64,000 bases of DNA from Sporobacter termitidis DSM 10068 (GCF_900130065.1 NZ_FQXV01000001.1:388418-452417), one strand, 5' to 3'. Shown: positions 43,413 to 51,811, counted from the first letter of the stretch. Numbers and translations: made by a program. The notes: generated by a model not told the origin, from the sequence alone.

Positions 43413-43841
43413 TTATTTCATTGTTACCTTGACGGAACCTTTTGCGATCATATGACCGAGCTGATTCTTTATTCTGATTTTTAATTCTATAATCTTTAAT
43501 CCCAGCGCATTGGCATCGCTTTTGGCTGACACCTCACCGGTAATTTCAATAGTATCGTCAATCTTTGCGGGAGAGATAAAGTCAAAGCTTTGCGACATCC
43601 AGACCGTCCCTTCGCCGGGGAGGTACATGCCGACCAGGGTAGACACAAAGGACAATACCAACATTCCGTGGACAATTCTTGACGGCATCCCATGGCTCCG
43701 GCAGTAATCTTCATCCATATGCACCGGGTTATAGTCGCCGGTGAAATCCGCAAACTCCCGGACCATCGCTTCCGTAATCGTTTTTTTCAGCGTATAGCGG
43801 TCCCCGATGCCGATATCTTCGTATTTCAGTTCCATTGTCAT
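43413..43841 (-). CDS. MaoC-like hot-dog dehydratase/hydratase
   Basis: About 142 residues with the R-hydratase motif ADFTGDYNPVHMDEDYC and GMPSRIVHGMLVLSF, which hold the catalytic Asp-His pair. MaoC-like enzymes add water to 2-enoyl thioesters or remove it. It starts the operon maoC, SDR, fkbH, ACP, GT, acyltransferase. With the SDR it could adjust a short 3-hydroxyacyl group. The ATG at 43841 fits the family N-terminus; the longer frame adds a basic non-conserved leader. Confidence 0.9.
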   Translation of the reverse strand: MTMELKYEDIGIGDRYTLKKTITEAMVREFADFTGDYNPVHMDEDYCRSHGMPSRIVHGMLVLSFVSTLVGMYLPGEGTVWMSQSFDFISPAKIDDTIEITGEVSAKSDANALGLKIIELKIRIKNQLGHMIAKGSVKVTMK

Positions 43842-44013
43842 ATACTTTCTTATTATTATTTTATTTGGCGTGCGCCGTCCTGATCTGCCGGTGCGCGCCA
43901 TTTGCGTTTATACGCCCGGCTTTCGGAGCCGCCGGCACCAGGCATCGGCGCTGCGATAAATGTCGTTATTGGTGCTATTTTAGGAGTAAAGACAGAATTC
44001 ATAAATGCGCATA

Positions 44014-44051
44014 GCTAATACATTTTATTAGCCGTCACTTCAAGTGTGACT
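44014..44051. promoter_or_regulatory. Palindromes in the divergent glycan-locus control region
   Basis: GCTAATA-CATTT-TATTAGC (44014-44032) and an imperfect GTCACTT/AAGTGTGAC palindrome (about 44034-44050) lie between the divergent maoC and aminotransferase operons. They may be regulator sites; no clear sigma-A promoter is seen. Confidence 0.4.
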
Positions 44052-44111
44052 GTAACATTTGCTATTCCTAACAATATATTGTATTGAGTACGACACCGAG
44101 GAGGAAAATTC

Positions 44112-45239
44112 TTGTCAGAGCCTTTTAAAAAGCCGATAAAAATCGTGCAGCCTCTCCTGCCTGATTTAGAAGATATGGATCAGAAAATAAAGGAGATATG
44201 GGACAGCAAGCAGCTGAGCAATAACGGAGAAAAAGTCGTCCAGCTTGAGCGCAGGCTGGCTAATTTCCTTAATGCGGAGTATTTATCCGTTTTTTCAAAC
44301 GGGACATTGGCGCTGCAGCTTGCCTGCAGAGTACTGGAGCTTTCCGGCGAGGTCATTACGACGCCGTTTACCTTTCCGGCGACGGTGAACGCGCTTGTGT
44401 GGAACCAGCTCAAGCCCGTATTCTGCGATATTGAGGAAGAAACATATAATATCGATCCCGATAAGATCGAAGCGCTGATAACAGAAAAAACGACGGCGAT
44501 CATGCCGGTGCACGTTTTCGGAAATCCGTGCGATGTGGAGAAAATTCAGCAAATTGCCGACCGACACGGCTTAAAGGTTATATACGACGCCGCACATGCC
44601 TTCGGCGTACGGCACCATGGAAAAGCCATTGCGTCCTTCGGCGATATCACCATGTTCAGCTTCCACGCGACAAAGGTTTATAACACCATTGAGGGCGGCG
44701 CGCTGGTTTTCAAGCATCCTTACTTAAAGGAAAGAGCCGATCAAATGAGAAACTTCGGCATACTGCCCGACGGCGATGTGCTTGAGCCTGGGACCAACGC
44801 CAAGCTGAACGAGGTCCAGGCGGCGGTAGGGCTTTTGCTTTTGGATAAGGTCGAAGAGGAGATCAGGAGACGAAAAGAGATTGCTGCCACCTATGCCGAA
44901 GAGCTCGGGGATATTCCGGGAATCAGGATAAACAAACCTGTGGACGGTCTTGAGTACAATTATCCTTATTTCGTCATCACTATTGATAAAAATGAATTCG
45001 AAATATCCCGCGATGTGCTCTACGAGGAGCTCAAAGCCCACAACATCATTACGCGAAAGTATTTCTACCCTCTGTGCAGCAACCTGCAATGCTACAAGGA
45101 TTTACCGTCAGCCGACAAAGCAAGGCTCCCGGTTGCAAATAAGGTTGCCGATTCCGTCCTGGCGCTGCCGTTATACGGCGAGCTGTCTCATGAAGAAGTG
45201 GCCTATATCTGCAGGATCATTCGTGAAAGCAGGTTGTAA
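44112..45239 (+). CDS. DegT/DnrJ/EryC1/StrS sugar aminotransferase (VioA-like)
   Basis: The 375-residue PLP enzyme has the family pattern: SVFSNGTLALQLA, TTPFTFPATVNAL, MPVHVFGNPCDVEKI, IYDAAHAFG and the Schiff-base lysine in FSFHATKVYNTIEGG. Members transaminate nucleotide-linked keto sugars. With RmlA and RmlB in the same locus, the likely substrate is dTDP-4-keto-6-deoxyglucose, giving dTDP-4-amino-4,6-dideoxyglucose (viosamine) or its galactose epimer. A TTG start follows GAGGAGG. It is the first gene of a plus-strand unit with the long glycosyltransferase. Confidence 0.92.
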   Translation: MSEPFKKPIKIVQPLLPDLEDMDQKIKEIWDSKQLSNNGEKVVQLERRLANFLNAEYLSVFSNGTLALQLACRVLELSGEVITTPFTFPATVNALVWNQLKPVFCDIEEETYNIDPDKIEALITEKTTAIMPVHVFGNPCDVEKIQQIADRHGLKVIYDAAHAFGVRHHGKAIASFGDITMFSFHATKVYNTIEGGALVFKHPYLKERADQMRNFGILPDGDVLEPGTNAKLNEVQAAVGLLLLDKVEEEIRRRKEIAATYAEELGDIPGIRINKPVDGLEYNYPYFVITIDKNEFEISRDVLYEELKAHNIITRKYFYPLCSNLQCYKDLPSADKARLPVANKVADSVLALPLYGELSHEEVAYICRIIRESRL

Positions 45240-45257
45240 AACGAACCGTTACTCAAG

Positions 45258-46961
45258 ATGAACTCAAATAAAGATATTCCGCTGCAGAATAGATTAATGA
45301 GAGGAGATATGGCATCAATCCCAATGAAAATCCATCCGAACAATGAAATGAGCGAGATGCTCAAGAACGGCACAGCCAAAATCATTAACCATAAATTTTT
45401 ACCTTATTGGTATTTGAATATAAAAAGAAGCGCTGCCGAGGATTTTAAAAGCCCCGGCACCAAGAACGAAAATCCAGGCGGCACCAGCGGGACCGATGAA
45501 ACTATTCTGGAGCTTGGGATGAAGACGGTAATACTGCCGCTTACCATGCCGGGTATTCAAACCGAAGAGAGCGGCCAGATAGTTTTGCCGGCGGAGCCGC
45601 CGGCCGCAGCGCCGGACATCACGCCTGAAGCGGAGTTGCCGGCGCCGGCAGCGGACATAACACCGGTAGCTGCCCCGTCGGCTCCGGAGGCGGACATGAC
45701 GCCGGAAGAGGAAGTGCCGGCCGTGGTGACAGATGTGCCGCCTGAAACGGCGCTGTCGGCTCTGGCAACAGACGTGCCGCCTGAAACGGCGGCGCCGGTC
45801 ACGGCGGCGGACATCGTGCCTGAAATAGCGCTGTCGGCTCCGGCAACGGACGTGACGCCCGAGGCGGCGCCGCTGGCTCCGGTGCCGGGCGTCACGACCA
45901 GGGTGATACAGCCGGAAGCTGCGCCCGGCGGCCTGATCGCGGAGATTCATTTTGAAGGCGATCCCTCCGCCATCATCCTTGGCGCGACGCCCGGCTTCGT
46001 GACAAGTGATCCCGCCATAGTCCCCGCGCATGCGGATTGCGGGCCCGAGGAGGAGAATCCCGAGTATCCGCCGTATATAAACTTCATCACCTTCAACCGG
46101 CTGGGGCTGACGATGCGGAATCTCACCAATCTGCTGGATTCGGACGAAGATTTCGAGCTGAATATCATCGACTGCAATTCACAGGACAACAGCTGGGATT
46201 ATATCCAGAGCCTGACGGACAGGCGAATAAAATCGAGAATTCGTTTTGATAAAAACTGCGGCCCGATTTTCGCCACGAACTTCGCGCTCAGCAGAAGAAA
46301 ACCCTATCAATATTTCATCGCGATGGACAGCGACACCTTCATCAAGACAAAAAACTGGATAGCCCGGTTCATGGAGGTTTTCAGTGCCTTCCCGGAAGTG
46401 GGCTTATTAGGATTAATGAGAGATAACCCATATCCGCGCTATCTCCCGCCAATCATCCCCAAAATTAACGGGGCCGTCGCTTATCTCGAGCTGAAGAACG
46501 CCGACATTGATGCCTCGATGGATTTCATCCCCGGGCAATTACAATGCCTGAGACCCAGACTCCTGAAGGAAATCGGATATTGGAGCGAGGAAAACGGCTT
46601 TGGCGACGCGGAGATCTCTCCGCGGATTGTTCATTATACAAATTTTAAAGTTGGCTTTATCACAACGATAGAAATCGATATGACGCAGAGGATCACCTGC
46701 GAAGAATGTACGGGCAAACCCTTCTGCACACTGAGCAGAAGCATCTGCGACTGCTTTATGATGAGCAGGCTTTACAATAAAAACGAATCCTTTGTGGCAA
46801 AGAACACATGGAAATTCACGCAGACCTTCCAGGAGCTGAAAGAGGGACAGCGCACGGCTTACTGCGCGTCGGTACATGATCCGGAATCTGTGCAAGCTCA
46901 TAAATACAACGCGGACTGGGCATATGACAATTTCAATCACTATATTGTCAACGCGAATTAA
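45258..46961 (+). CDS. GT2-like glycosyltransferase with Pro/Ala/Thr-rich spacer, paralogue 2
   Basis: The 567-residue protein has a unique N-terminal region (1-110), a low-complexity spacer (about 112-235) and a C-terminal glycosyltransferase domain (about 270-567). The spacer is built from loose repeats of the type A-P-x-x-D-(V/I)-(T/P)-P-E. The catalytic domain is homologous to 39799-40689 and 50830-51729 (NRLGLTMRNLTNLL, AMDSDTFI, FPEVGLLG, CLRPRLL, C-x2-C-x5-C-x8-C, YCASVHDPES, NAN end). The spacer may position the catalytic domain away from an anchor or act as an acceptor itself. The start is unsure; ATG 45309 after GAGGAG is an alternative. Confidence 0.8.
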   Translation: MNSNKDIPLQNRLMRGDMASIPMKIHPNNEMSEMLKNGTAKIINHKFLPYWYLNIKRSAAEDFKSPGTKNENPGGTSGTDETILELGMKTVILPLTMPGIQTEESGQIVLPAEPPAAAPDITPEAELPAPAADITPVAAPSAPEADMTPEEEVPAVVTDVPPETALSALATDVPPETAAPVTAADIVPEIALSAPATDVTPEAAPLAPVPGVTTRVIQPEAAPGGLIAEIHFEGDPSAIILGATPGFVTSDPAIVPAHADCGPEEENPEYPPYINFITFNRLGLTMRNLTNLLDSDEDFELNIIDCNSQDNSWDYIQSLTDRRIKSRIRFDKNCGPIFATNFALSRRKPYQYFIAMDSDTFIKTKNWIARFMEVFSAFPEVGLLGLMRDNPYPRYLPPIIPKINGAVAYLELKNADIDASMDFIPGQLQCLRPRLLKEIGYWSEENGFGDAEISPRIVHYTNFKVGFITTIEIDMTQRITCEECTGKPFCTLSRSICDCFMMSRLYNKNESFVAKNTWKFTQTFQELKEGQRTAYCASVHDPESVQAHKYNADWAYDNFNHYIVNAN

Positions 46962-47005
46962 TCTCCGCATCCGCCGCTGTCCCGGCGCCAATATCCGCAA
47001 ACTGA

Positions 47006-47049
47006 AGCGGGGCTGTTCGTTTATCGTCGGCAGCCCCGCTCTCTTTTTG
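47006..47049. terminator. Shared terminator between convergent genes
   Basis: AGCGGGGCTG (47006-47015) pairs with CAGCCCCGCT (47031-47040), followed by CTCTTTTTG on the plus strand. Confidence 0.8.
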
Positions 47050-47058
47050 TATTCGTTT

Positions 47059-48090
47059 CTAAAACAGTGTCAGCTGCGCGCCCACGCCCGAAAGCAGCCT
47101 GGCCGGATTTCTGTAAGTCCCGTTTAAGATATTCTCCCACCAGCTCTGGTTTTTCAAATACCAGTCAACCGTTTTCCGCAAGCCGTTGTCAAATTCCGTT
47201 TTCGGTTTCCAGCCGAGCGCCGTTTGAATTTTCCGCGCGTTAATGGCATACCGCAGATCATGCCCCGGCCGGTCGGTCACAAATGAAATAAGCGCCTCGG
47301 ATTTCCCAAGCTCCGATAAAATTGACCGGACGACATCCAGATTGGATTGCTCGCTGCTGCTGCCGATATTATAGACCTCCCCGATTTTGCCTTTATGCAG
47401 TATGAGATCGACGGCCGCGCAATGATCCTCCACATAGATCCAGTCTCTTCTGTTCAGGCCGTTCCCATACACAGGTATGCTTTTACCGCGAAGCGCGTTA
47501 ATAATAGTCAGCGGGATCAATTTTTCCGGGAATTGAAACGGCCCGTAATTATTGGAGCAGCGCGATATCGTGACAGGCAGGCCGTATGTGCGGTAATAGG
47601 CAAGCGCAAGCAAGTCGGCGGCGGCTTTACTTGCGCTGTACGGCGACGAGGTATGAATGGGACTGTCTTCGTCAAACGATAAATCCGGTCTGTCCAGCGG
47701 CAAATCGCCATACACCTCGTCGGTTGAAATCTGATGAAATCTGCCGACGCCGAAGCGGCGGCACGCTTCCATCAGGGCCTGAGTCCCTAAAATATTCGTT
47801 GTCAAAAATACCTCGGGATGCTCGATAGAACGATCCACATGGGATTCAGCCGCGAAATTGACGACAGCGTCGAAGCGTTCTTCTTCAAACAAGCTGCTGA
47901 TCGCGTCTTTATCGGAAATATCCATTTTGAAAAACCGGAGCTGTCCCTGCGCTCTTTCCAATGTTTCCGGGTTTCCCGCGTACGTCAGGGCGTCGATGCA
48001 CACGAGCTCATAGTCAGGATGAACCTGCTGCATATAAAAAATGAAATTGCTCCCGATGAAACCGGCGCCTCCGGTGATCAATAATTTCAT
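47059..48090 (-). CDS. rmlB: dTDP-glucose 4,6-dehydratase
   Basis: A 343-residue extended SDR with GGAGFIGSNF, the family's ISTDEVYGDL motif, YSASKAAADLL (catalytic Tyr and Lys), and the SRCSNNYGPFQFPEKLIP substrate loop. It converts dTDP-glucose to dTDP-4-keto-6-deoxyglucose. It lies 69 bases after rmlA. RmlC and RmlD are absent from the locus, so the product is more likely aminated than turned into rhamnose. Confidence 0.95.
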   Translation of the reverse strand: MKLLITGGAGFIGSNFIFYMQQVHPDYELVCIDALTYAGNPETLERAQGQLRFFKMDISDKDAISSLFEEERFDAVVNFAAESHVDRSIEHPEVFLTTNILGTQALMEACRRFGVGRFHQISTDEVYGDLPLDRPDLSFDEDSPIHTSSPYSASKAAADLLALAYYRTYGLPVTISRCSNNYGPFQFPEKLIPLTIINALRGKSIPVYGNGLNRRDWIYVEDHCAAVDLILHKGKIGEVYNIGSSSEQSNLDVVRSILSELGKSEALISFVTDRPGHDLRYAINARKIQTALGWKPKTEFDNGLRKTVDWYLKNQSWWENILNGTYRNPARLLSGVGAQLTLF

Positions 48091-48159
48091 ATAATCGCTC
48101 CTTTGCGCTATTAAAAATGCCGCGGCGGCGGCCTGTTTTGATATGCCATGGCGACATAA

Positions 48160-48957
48160 CTACGGATTCTTATCCACCCATCCCTTGTCCATTGCGATCT
48201 CCTCCGGAGAGGCGACGCGTATTCCCTGGTGCTTTTCGAGCATTTTGACAAAGTTCGCCGCGTCGATCAGGCTGTCGGCCGTTCCGGCGTCAAACCATGC
48301 GTATCCCCGCCCCAGCAGTTTTACCTCCAGTTCTCCGTTATTTAAATATATCCTGTTTAAATCGGTAATTTCAAGCTCCCCCCGCGCGCTGGGCTTCAGA
48401 CTCTTTGCGTAACCGACAACACGGTTATCATAAAAATACAAGCCTGTTACGGCATACTGTGATTTTGGATGCGGCGGTTTTTCTTCCAAAGAAACAGCCT
48501 TGCCTGTTTCGTCAAACTCAACCACGCCGAAGCTTTCCGGATTATCCACACGATAGCCAAAGACGGTCGCTCCGGTCGTTCTTGCCGCGGCAGCCTGCAG
48601 AATCGGCGCCAGATCGCTGCCGTAAAAAATGTTATCGCCTAAAATCATGGCGCAGCTGTCAGAACCGATAAACTCCTCTCCCAAAATAAAGGCCTGGGCC
48701 AAACCGTCGGGAGAGGGCTGTACCTTATACGATATGGAAATCCCGAATTGACTGCCGCTCCCAAGCAATTTTTGAAACCTGACGATATCCTCCTGCGTTG
48801 ATATGACCAGCACGTCTTTGATACCTGCGAGCATCAGCGTGGATAGCGGATAATAGATCAGGGGTTTTTTATAAACAGGCAGCAGTTGTTTGGAGGTCCC
48901 GACAGTGAGCGGAAAAAGCCTTGTTCCCGTACCCCCCGCTAAGATGATACCTTTCAT
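48160..48957 (-). CDS. rmlA: Glucose-1-phosphate thymidylyltransferase
   Basis: The 265-residue nucleotidyltransferase has the signature [11 protein letters not shown] near the N-terminus, [32 protein letters not shown] and EEKPPHPKS. It is somewhat shorter than long-form RmlA (about 290). It makes dTDP-glucose, the entry point of the amino-sugar branch. AAGGAG precedes the ATG. Confidence 0.94.
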   Translation of the reverse strand: MKGIILAGGTGTRLFPLTVGTSKQLLPVYKKPLIYYPLSTLMLAGIKDVLVISTQEDIVRFQKLLGSGSQFGISISYKVQPSPDGLAQAFILGEEFIGSDSCAMILGDNIFYGSDLAPILQAAAARTTGATVFGYRVDNPESFGVVEFDETGKAVSLEEKPPHPKSQYAVTGLYFYDNRVVGYAKSLKPSARGELEITDLNRIYLNNGELEVKLLGRGYAWFDAGTADSLIDAANFVKMLEKHQGIRVASPEEIAMDKGWVDKNP

Positions 48958-49153
48958 TTTTTATCTCCTTGTCAAACTATAGTCTCGGTGTTTTTATCCG
49001 ATCGGCCCCGATAAAACCAGCCCATACATTATATTCCAGAGAAATTAGACACGTACTTTGGATTAACGTAATATTTGGGGCGGACAAATAGGGCGCGGAA
49101 CACACAGCGCCATAGCCTGACAGGCGCGTTTGGCGAATTCCATGCCGCTAAGA

Positions 49154-49181
49154 ACGCGGGAGTTATCTCAGACATATTATG
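49154..49181 (+). promoter_or_regulatory. Sigma-K-like promoter upstream of the 13-residue repeat gene
   Basis: AC (49154-49155), 17 bases, then CATATTATG (49173-49181). The sigma-K consensus is AC-N16/17-CATANNNTA; one base differs. The flanking AACGC and TCAGA match the promoter at 50169. Confidence 0.55.
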
Positions 49182-49228
49182 TAGTGGCTTTGTTTTAAGT
49201 TCATAAAATCCGAGCAATGGAGGCTATT

Positions 49229-49690
49229 ATGATTTATAAGTATAGATATTATGATGACGAGGATCAGGCATGCGATGCCGGTTCTCAAGATACCACAAGA
49301 ATGAAGGTTTACAATTGCAATGAACCCGGTGTGGCCCTCGGCAGTTTCAGGCGCTTCTATTCCCCCGGCCTGAACCCCGGCAGCTTTGGGCGCTGCGATT
49401 CCTCCGGACTGAACCCCGGCAGCTTTGGGCGCTGCGATCCCTCCAGCCTGAACCCCGGCAGCTTTAAGCGCTGCGATTCCTCCGGACTGAACCCCGGCAG
49501 CTTTAAGCGCTGCGATTCCTCCGGATTGAACCCCGGCAGCTTTAGGCGCTGTGATTCCTCCGGCCTGAATCCCGGCAGCTTCGTGCGCAGCAGTTCCTCC
49601 GCTCCCTTAGGGACGGCGGCACTGTCGGGTGCGGCAGTAATCCAGAGAGACACGCATTGGCTGGAGTGCGATTCGAAATTCATTATCTGA
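49229..49690 (+). CDS. Small Cys-containing protein with 13-residue tandem repeats
   Basis: About 153 residues. The centre consists of seven tandem 13-residue units; six follow the pattern G-L-N-P-G-S-F-x-R-C-D-S-S and the first is degenerate (GVALGSFRRFYSP). Several units carry a Cys after Arg, so disulfide cross-linking is possible. The start region is Tyr-rich (MIYKYRYYDDED), as in many spore-coat proteins. GGAGG lies five bases before ATG 49229. I do not recognise the family. A sigma-K-like promoter and the neighbouring spore genes suggest a coat or exosporium structural protein. Confidence 0.75.
   Translation: MIYKYRYYDDEDQACDAGSQDTTRMKVYNCNEPGVALGSFRRFYSPGLNPGSFGRCDSSGLNPGSFGRCDPSSLNPGSFKRCDSSGLNPGSFKRCDSSGLNPGSFRRCDSSGLNPGSFVRSSSSAPLGTAALSGAAVIQRDTHWLECDSKFII
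49328..49600 (+). repeat. Seven tandem 39-bp units
   Basis: Units start at 49328, 49367, 49406, 49445, 49484, 49523 and 49562. The last six are closely similar at DNA level, showing recent expansion. Confidence 0.9.
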
Positions 49691-50168
49691 TGCGCCGGCG
49701 GTGCGCCGCTTTTGCCCCCAACGACGACCCGGCCAGCAGCTTACACAGGTTGGGCAAAGCGCAGACAGATACTTAAGCAGAACGTGACGCAGGCTGCTCC
49801 CTATGCGAAAACGGCAATGTACTTATGACATGGGGAGAGCCTGCCTTTACTTCAGGCTGCCATGCCAAGTGCCGGCGGCAAAGCTTTTACAAAGCGGTGC
49901 TTTTTAGCATTGATCGCCGGTTTATTCATAAACTTACAGCAAAAGACGGCTTCCGGCCCTTAGCCAGTTGCCGTCTTCTGTTATTTTCCCGGGGCTGTGC
50001 TTACGAGACTGCCCTTAAGGGAAGGCATGAGATTAAGAATGAAAATGCTCGGATGATCCATATATCGCGCATATGAAGCTTTATTTTCAATTCCCTTACA
50101 TTGTATTCCGGTGCTAAAGTCAGGTGCATGAATATTTGAAATTTCCGAGAACAACAGGCGCCGTGATA
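49691..50168. other. Gene-free stretch with one hairpin
   Basis: About 480 bases without a supported gene. AAGACGGC (49943-49950) can pair with GCCGTCTT (49970-49977), possibly a weak terminator. An 83-codon open frame here has no protein-like features. Confidence 0.5.
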
Positions 50169-50196
50169 ACGCAACTTGTATTTCAGACATATAATG
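50169..50196 (+). promoter_or_regulatory. Sigma-K-like promoter of the helical repeat gene
   Basis: AC (50169-50170), 17 bases, then CATATAATG (50188-50196), near-identical in spacing and flanks to the site at 49154. Confidence 0.6.
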
Positions 50197-50212
50197 CCTC
50201 GGAGGTAGTATT

Positions 50213-50599
50213 ATGTATCGTAAAGATGCAATTACGGAAATTAACGACGGTATTAATGAAATTCACAAAGGGAATGCAGCAATTGCCGAGAGTCTGAAGT
50301 ATATGCCTGAAAATGACTTTCAAGAAACAAAGCGGGGTATTATTAAAGGAATCCACGTTATTGAAGATGGTCTCTTTAATATTATCGAAGGCGTACAGGA
50401 TATCCGGGAGTTTGAGAACCTAGACAGCATCCAAGCCGGCGTTAATGATATTCGCATGGGAATTCGTACCGTCACCGAAGGTCTGGCGGCCGTTAAAAAC
50501 GGCAAAGAGATTGAAGGCAATAAAGATATTTGCGATGGTCTTGGTTTTATTAACGAAGGTCTGCAGATCATTATAGAAAGCTTAGACGAGCTTTTATAA
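50213..50599 (+). CDS. Small helical repeat protein of unknown function
   Basis: 128 residues with a repeating pattern of isoleucine/leucine and glycine about every seven to eleven residues: INDGINEIHKGN, IIKGIHVIEDGLFNIIEGV, VNDIRMGIRTVTEGL, ICDGLGFINEGLQIIIESL. It should form stacked amphipathic helices. There is no signal peptide, membrane helix or cysteine. GGAGG precedes the ATG. The sigma-K-like promoter and position between spore-glycan genes suggest a spore-surface or coat role, which is inference only. Confidence 0.8.
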   Translation: MYRKDAITEINDGINEIHKGNAAIAESLKYMPENDFQETKRGIIKGIHVIEDGLFNIIEGVQDIREFENLDSIQAGVNDIRMGIRTVTEGLAAVKNGKEIEGNKDICDGLGFINEGLQIIIESLDELL

Positions 50600-50671
50600 T
50601 CGCAAAACCGCAGCACCCCGAATGGCTGCAATCTATTCATCAGACCTTCCGCAGTATCGCTTATGAAATCA

Positions 50672-50697
50672 GAGCCGAAAGCAAATCCTTTCGGCTC
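50672..50697 (+). terminator. Hairpin after the helical repeat gene
   Basis: A 10-bp stem (50672-50681 with 50688-50697). No long T-run follows, so termination may be partial. Confidence 0.55.
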
Positions 50698-50737
50698 CGT
50701 CCCGTTTGCCGGCCATAGCGCCGGCGTTCTCTTGTCA

Positions 50738-50764
50738 ACAATACGCTTAAATAAGCATATTATA
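50738..50764 (+). promoter_or_regulatory. Sigma-K-like promoter, perfect consensus
   Basis: AC (50738-50739), 16 bases, then CATATTATA (50756-50764), an exact match to AC-N16-CATANNNTA. It precedes glycosyltransferase paralogue 3. Confidence 0.6.
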
Positions 50765-50829
50765 TATAAGCTGCATTGAAAATTGCAAACCTGTACTTTC
50801 GGTATTTGCCATTAAACGGAGTGATGCAT

Positions 50830-51729
50830 TTGACGCCACCCTTAATAAGCTATACAACCTTTCACCGAATGGGCCTGACGGTCAGAAATTTAAACGCCCT
50901 TTTAAAGACAACCGATGATTTTGAACTACATATCGTCGATAACAACTCGCAGGACGGTACATGGGATTATATCCAAAGCCTGACTGACGGCCGTATAAAG
51001 TCAAGAACAAGATTTCCCGTAAATACCGGGCCTATATATCCAATCAATTTGAATTTGACGCGCCGAAGGCCTGACCAATATTTTATCGTCCTTGAAAGCG
51101 ATGTATTTCTCACCGTCCCCGATTGGATAACCCGCTTTATGCGGGTATTTCAGACTTTCCCGGAGGTCGGCCTTTTGGGGGTTCCCCGACTCAACGCGCT
51201 GCCCGCTTTCCAGCCGGAGGTCCTCCCCGTGGCAAGGGACGGCGTCAGTTATCTGCAGCTTATACGCAGCGACGTCGGCACCATTAATAATTTCATTCCC
51301 GGGCACTGCCAATGCCTGAGGCCGGAGCTCATCAGTCTCATCGGCTACTGGTGTGAAGAAAACTGTTACGGCGATGCCGAACTGTCGGTCAGGATTCATA
51401 ATTATACGCCGTTTAAAGCCGGGTTGACTGCCGATATCCCGATCGATATGCTGCAGGCTTTACCCTGCGAGATCTGCGAGGGCCGGCAGTGGTGCAATCT
51501 TGACAAACTCGCCAACACCTGCTTTACCATGAGAAACAGCAAACATAAAAACTTATCCTTTGCCGAGACCTTCAGATGGAAGTATTTAAGTTACTTTAAT
51601 GAGCTGAACGAGGGCAAAAGAACGGTTTACTGCGCGTCCATTCACGACCCCGAATCCTACAAAAGTCACTTTTATCATATGGATTGGGCGCTGGAGAATT
51701 TCGATTTCTACGTAAAAAACGCCAATTAG
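50830..51729 (+). CDS. GT2-like glycosyltransferase with C-terminal cysteine motif, paralogue 3
   Basis: About 299 residues from a TTG start eight bases after GGAG, which aligns the N-terminus (TPPLISYTTFHRMGLTVRNL) with paralogue 1. The GT-A core has HIVDNNSQDGTWDYIQSL, FIVLESDVFL and FPEVGLLG. The C-terminal part has CEICEGRQWC and the fourth Cys in NTCF, then YCASIHDPES and NAN. A perfect sigma-K-like promoter suggests mother-cell expression late in sporulation. It is followed 82 bases later by another glycosyltransferase gene. Confidence 0.83.
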   Translation: MTPPLISYTTFHRMGLTVRNLNALLKTTDDFELHIVDNNSQDGTWDYIQSLTDGRIKSRTRFPVNTGPIYPINLNLTRRRPDQYFIVLESDVFLTVPDWITRFMRVFQTFPEVGLLGVPRLNALPAFQPEVLPVARDGVSYLQLIRSDVGTINNFIPGHCQCLRPELISLIGYWCEENCYGDAELSVRIHNYTPFKAGLTADIPIDMLQALPCEICEGRQWCNLDKLANTCFTMRNSKHKNLSFAETFRWKYLSYFNELNEGKRTVYCASIHDPESYKSHFYHMDWALENFDFYVKNAN

Positions 51730-51811
51730 CACACAGCCCAGAAATTCGTATCGGTAAAGCGAATATATAGCGGTCGTTGGCCCTGAATAATCGGAAATAG
51801 AGGGATATAAG

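Noticed and set aside
45399..46031. 210-codon Arg-rich open frame on the minus strand
   Set aside because: It is the shadow of the Pro/Ala/Thr-rich spacer of the plus-strand glycosyltransferase; its composition is not protein-like.
49328..49600. CRISPR-like array of 39-bp repeats
   Set aside because: Units are directly adjacent without unique spacers and encode a regular 13-residue protein repeat.
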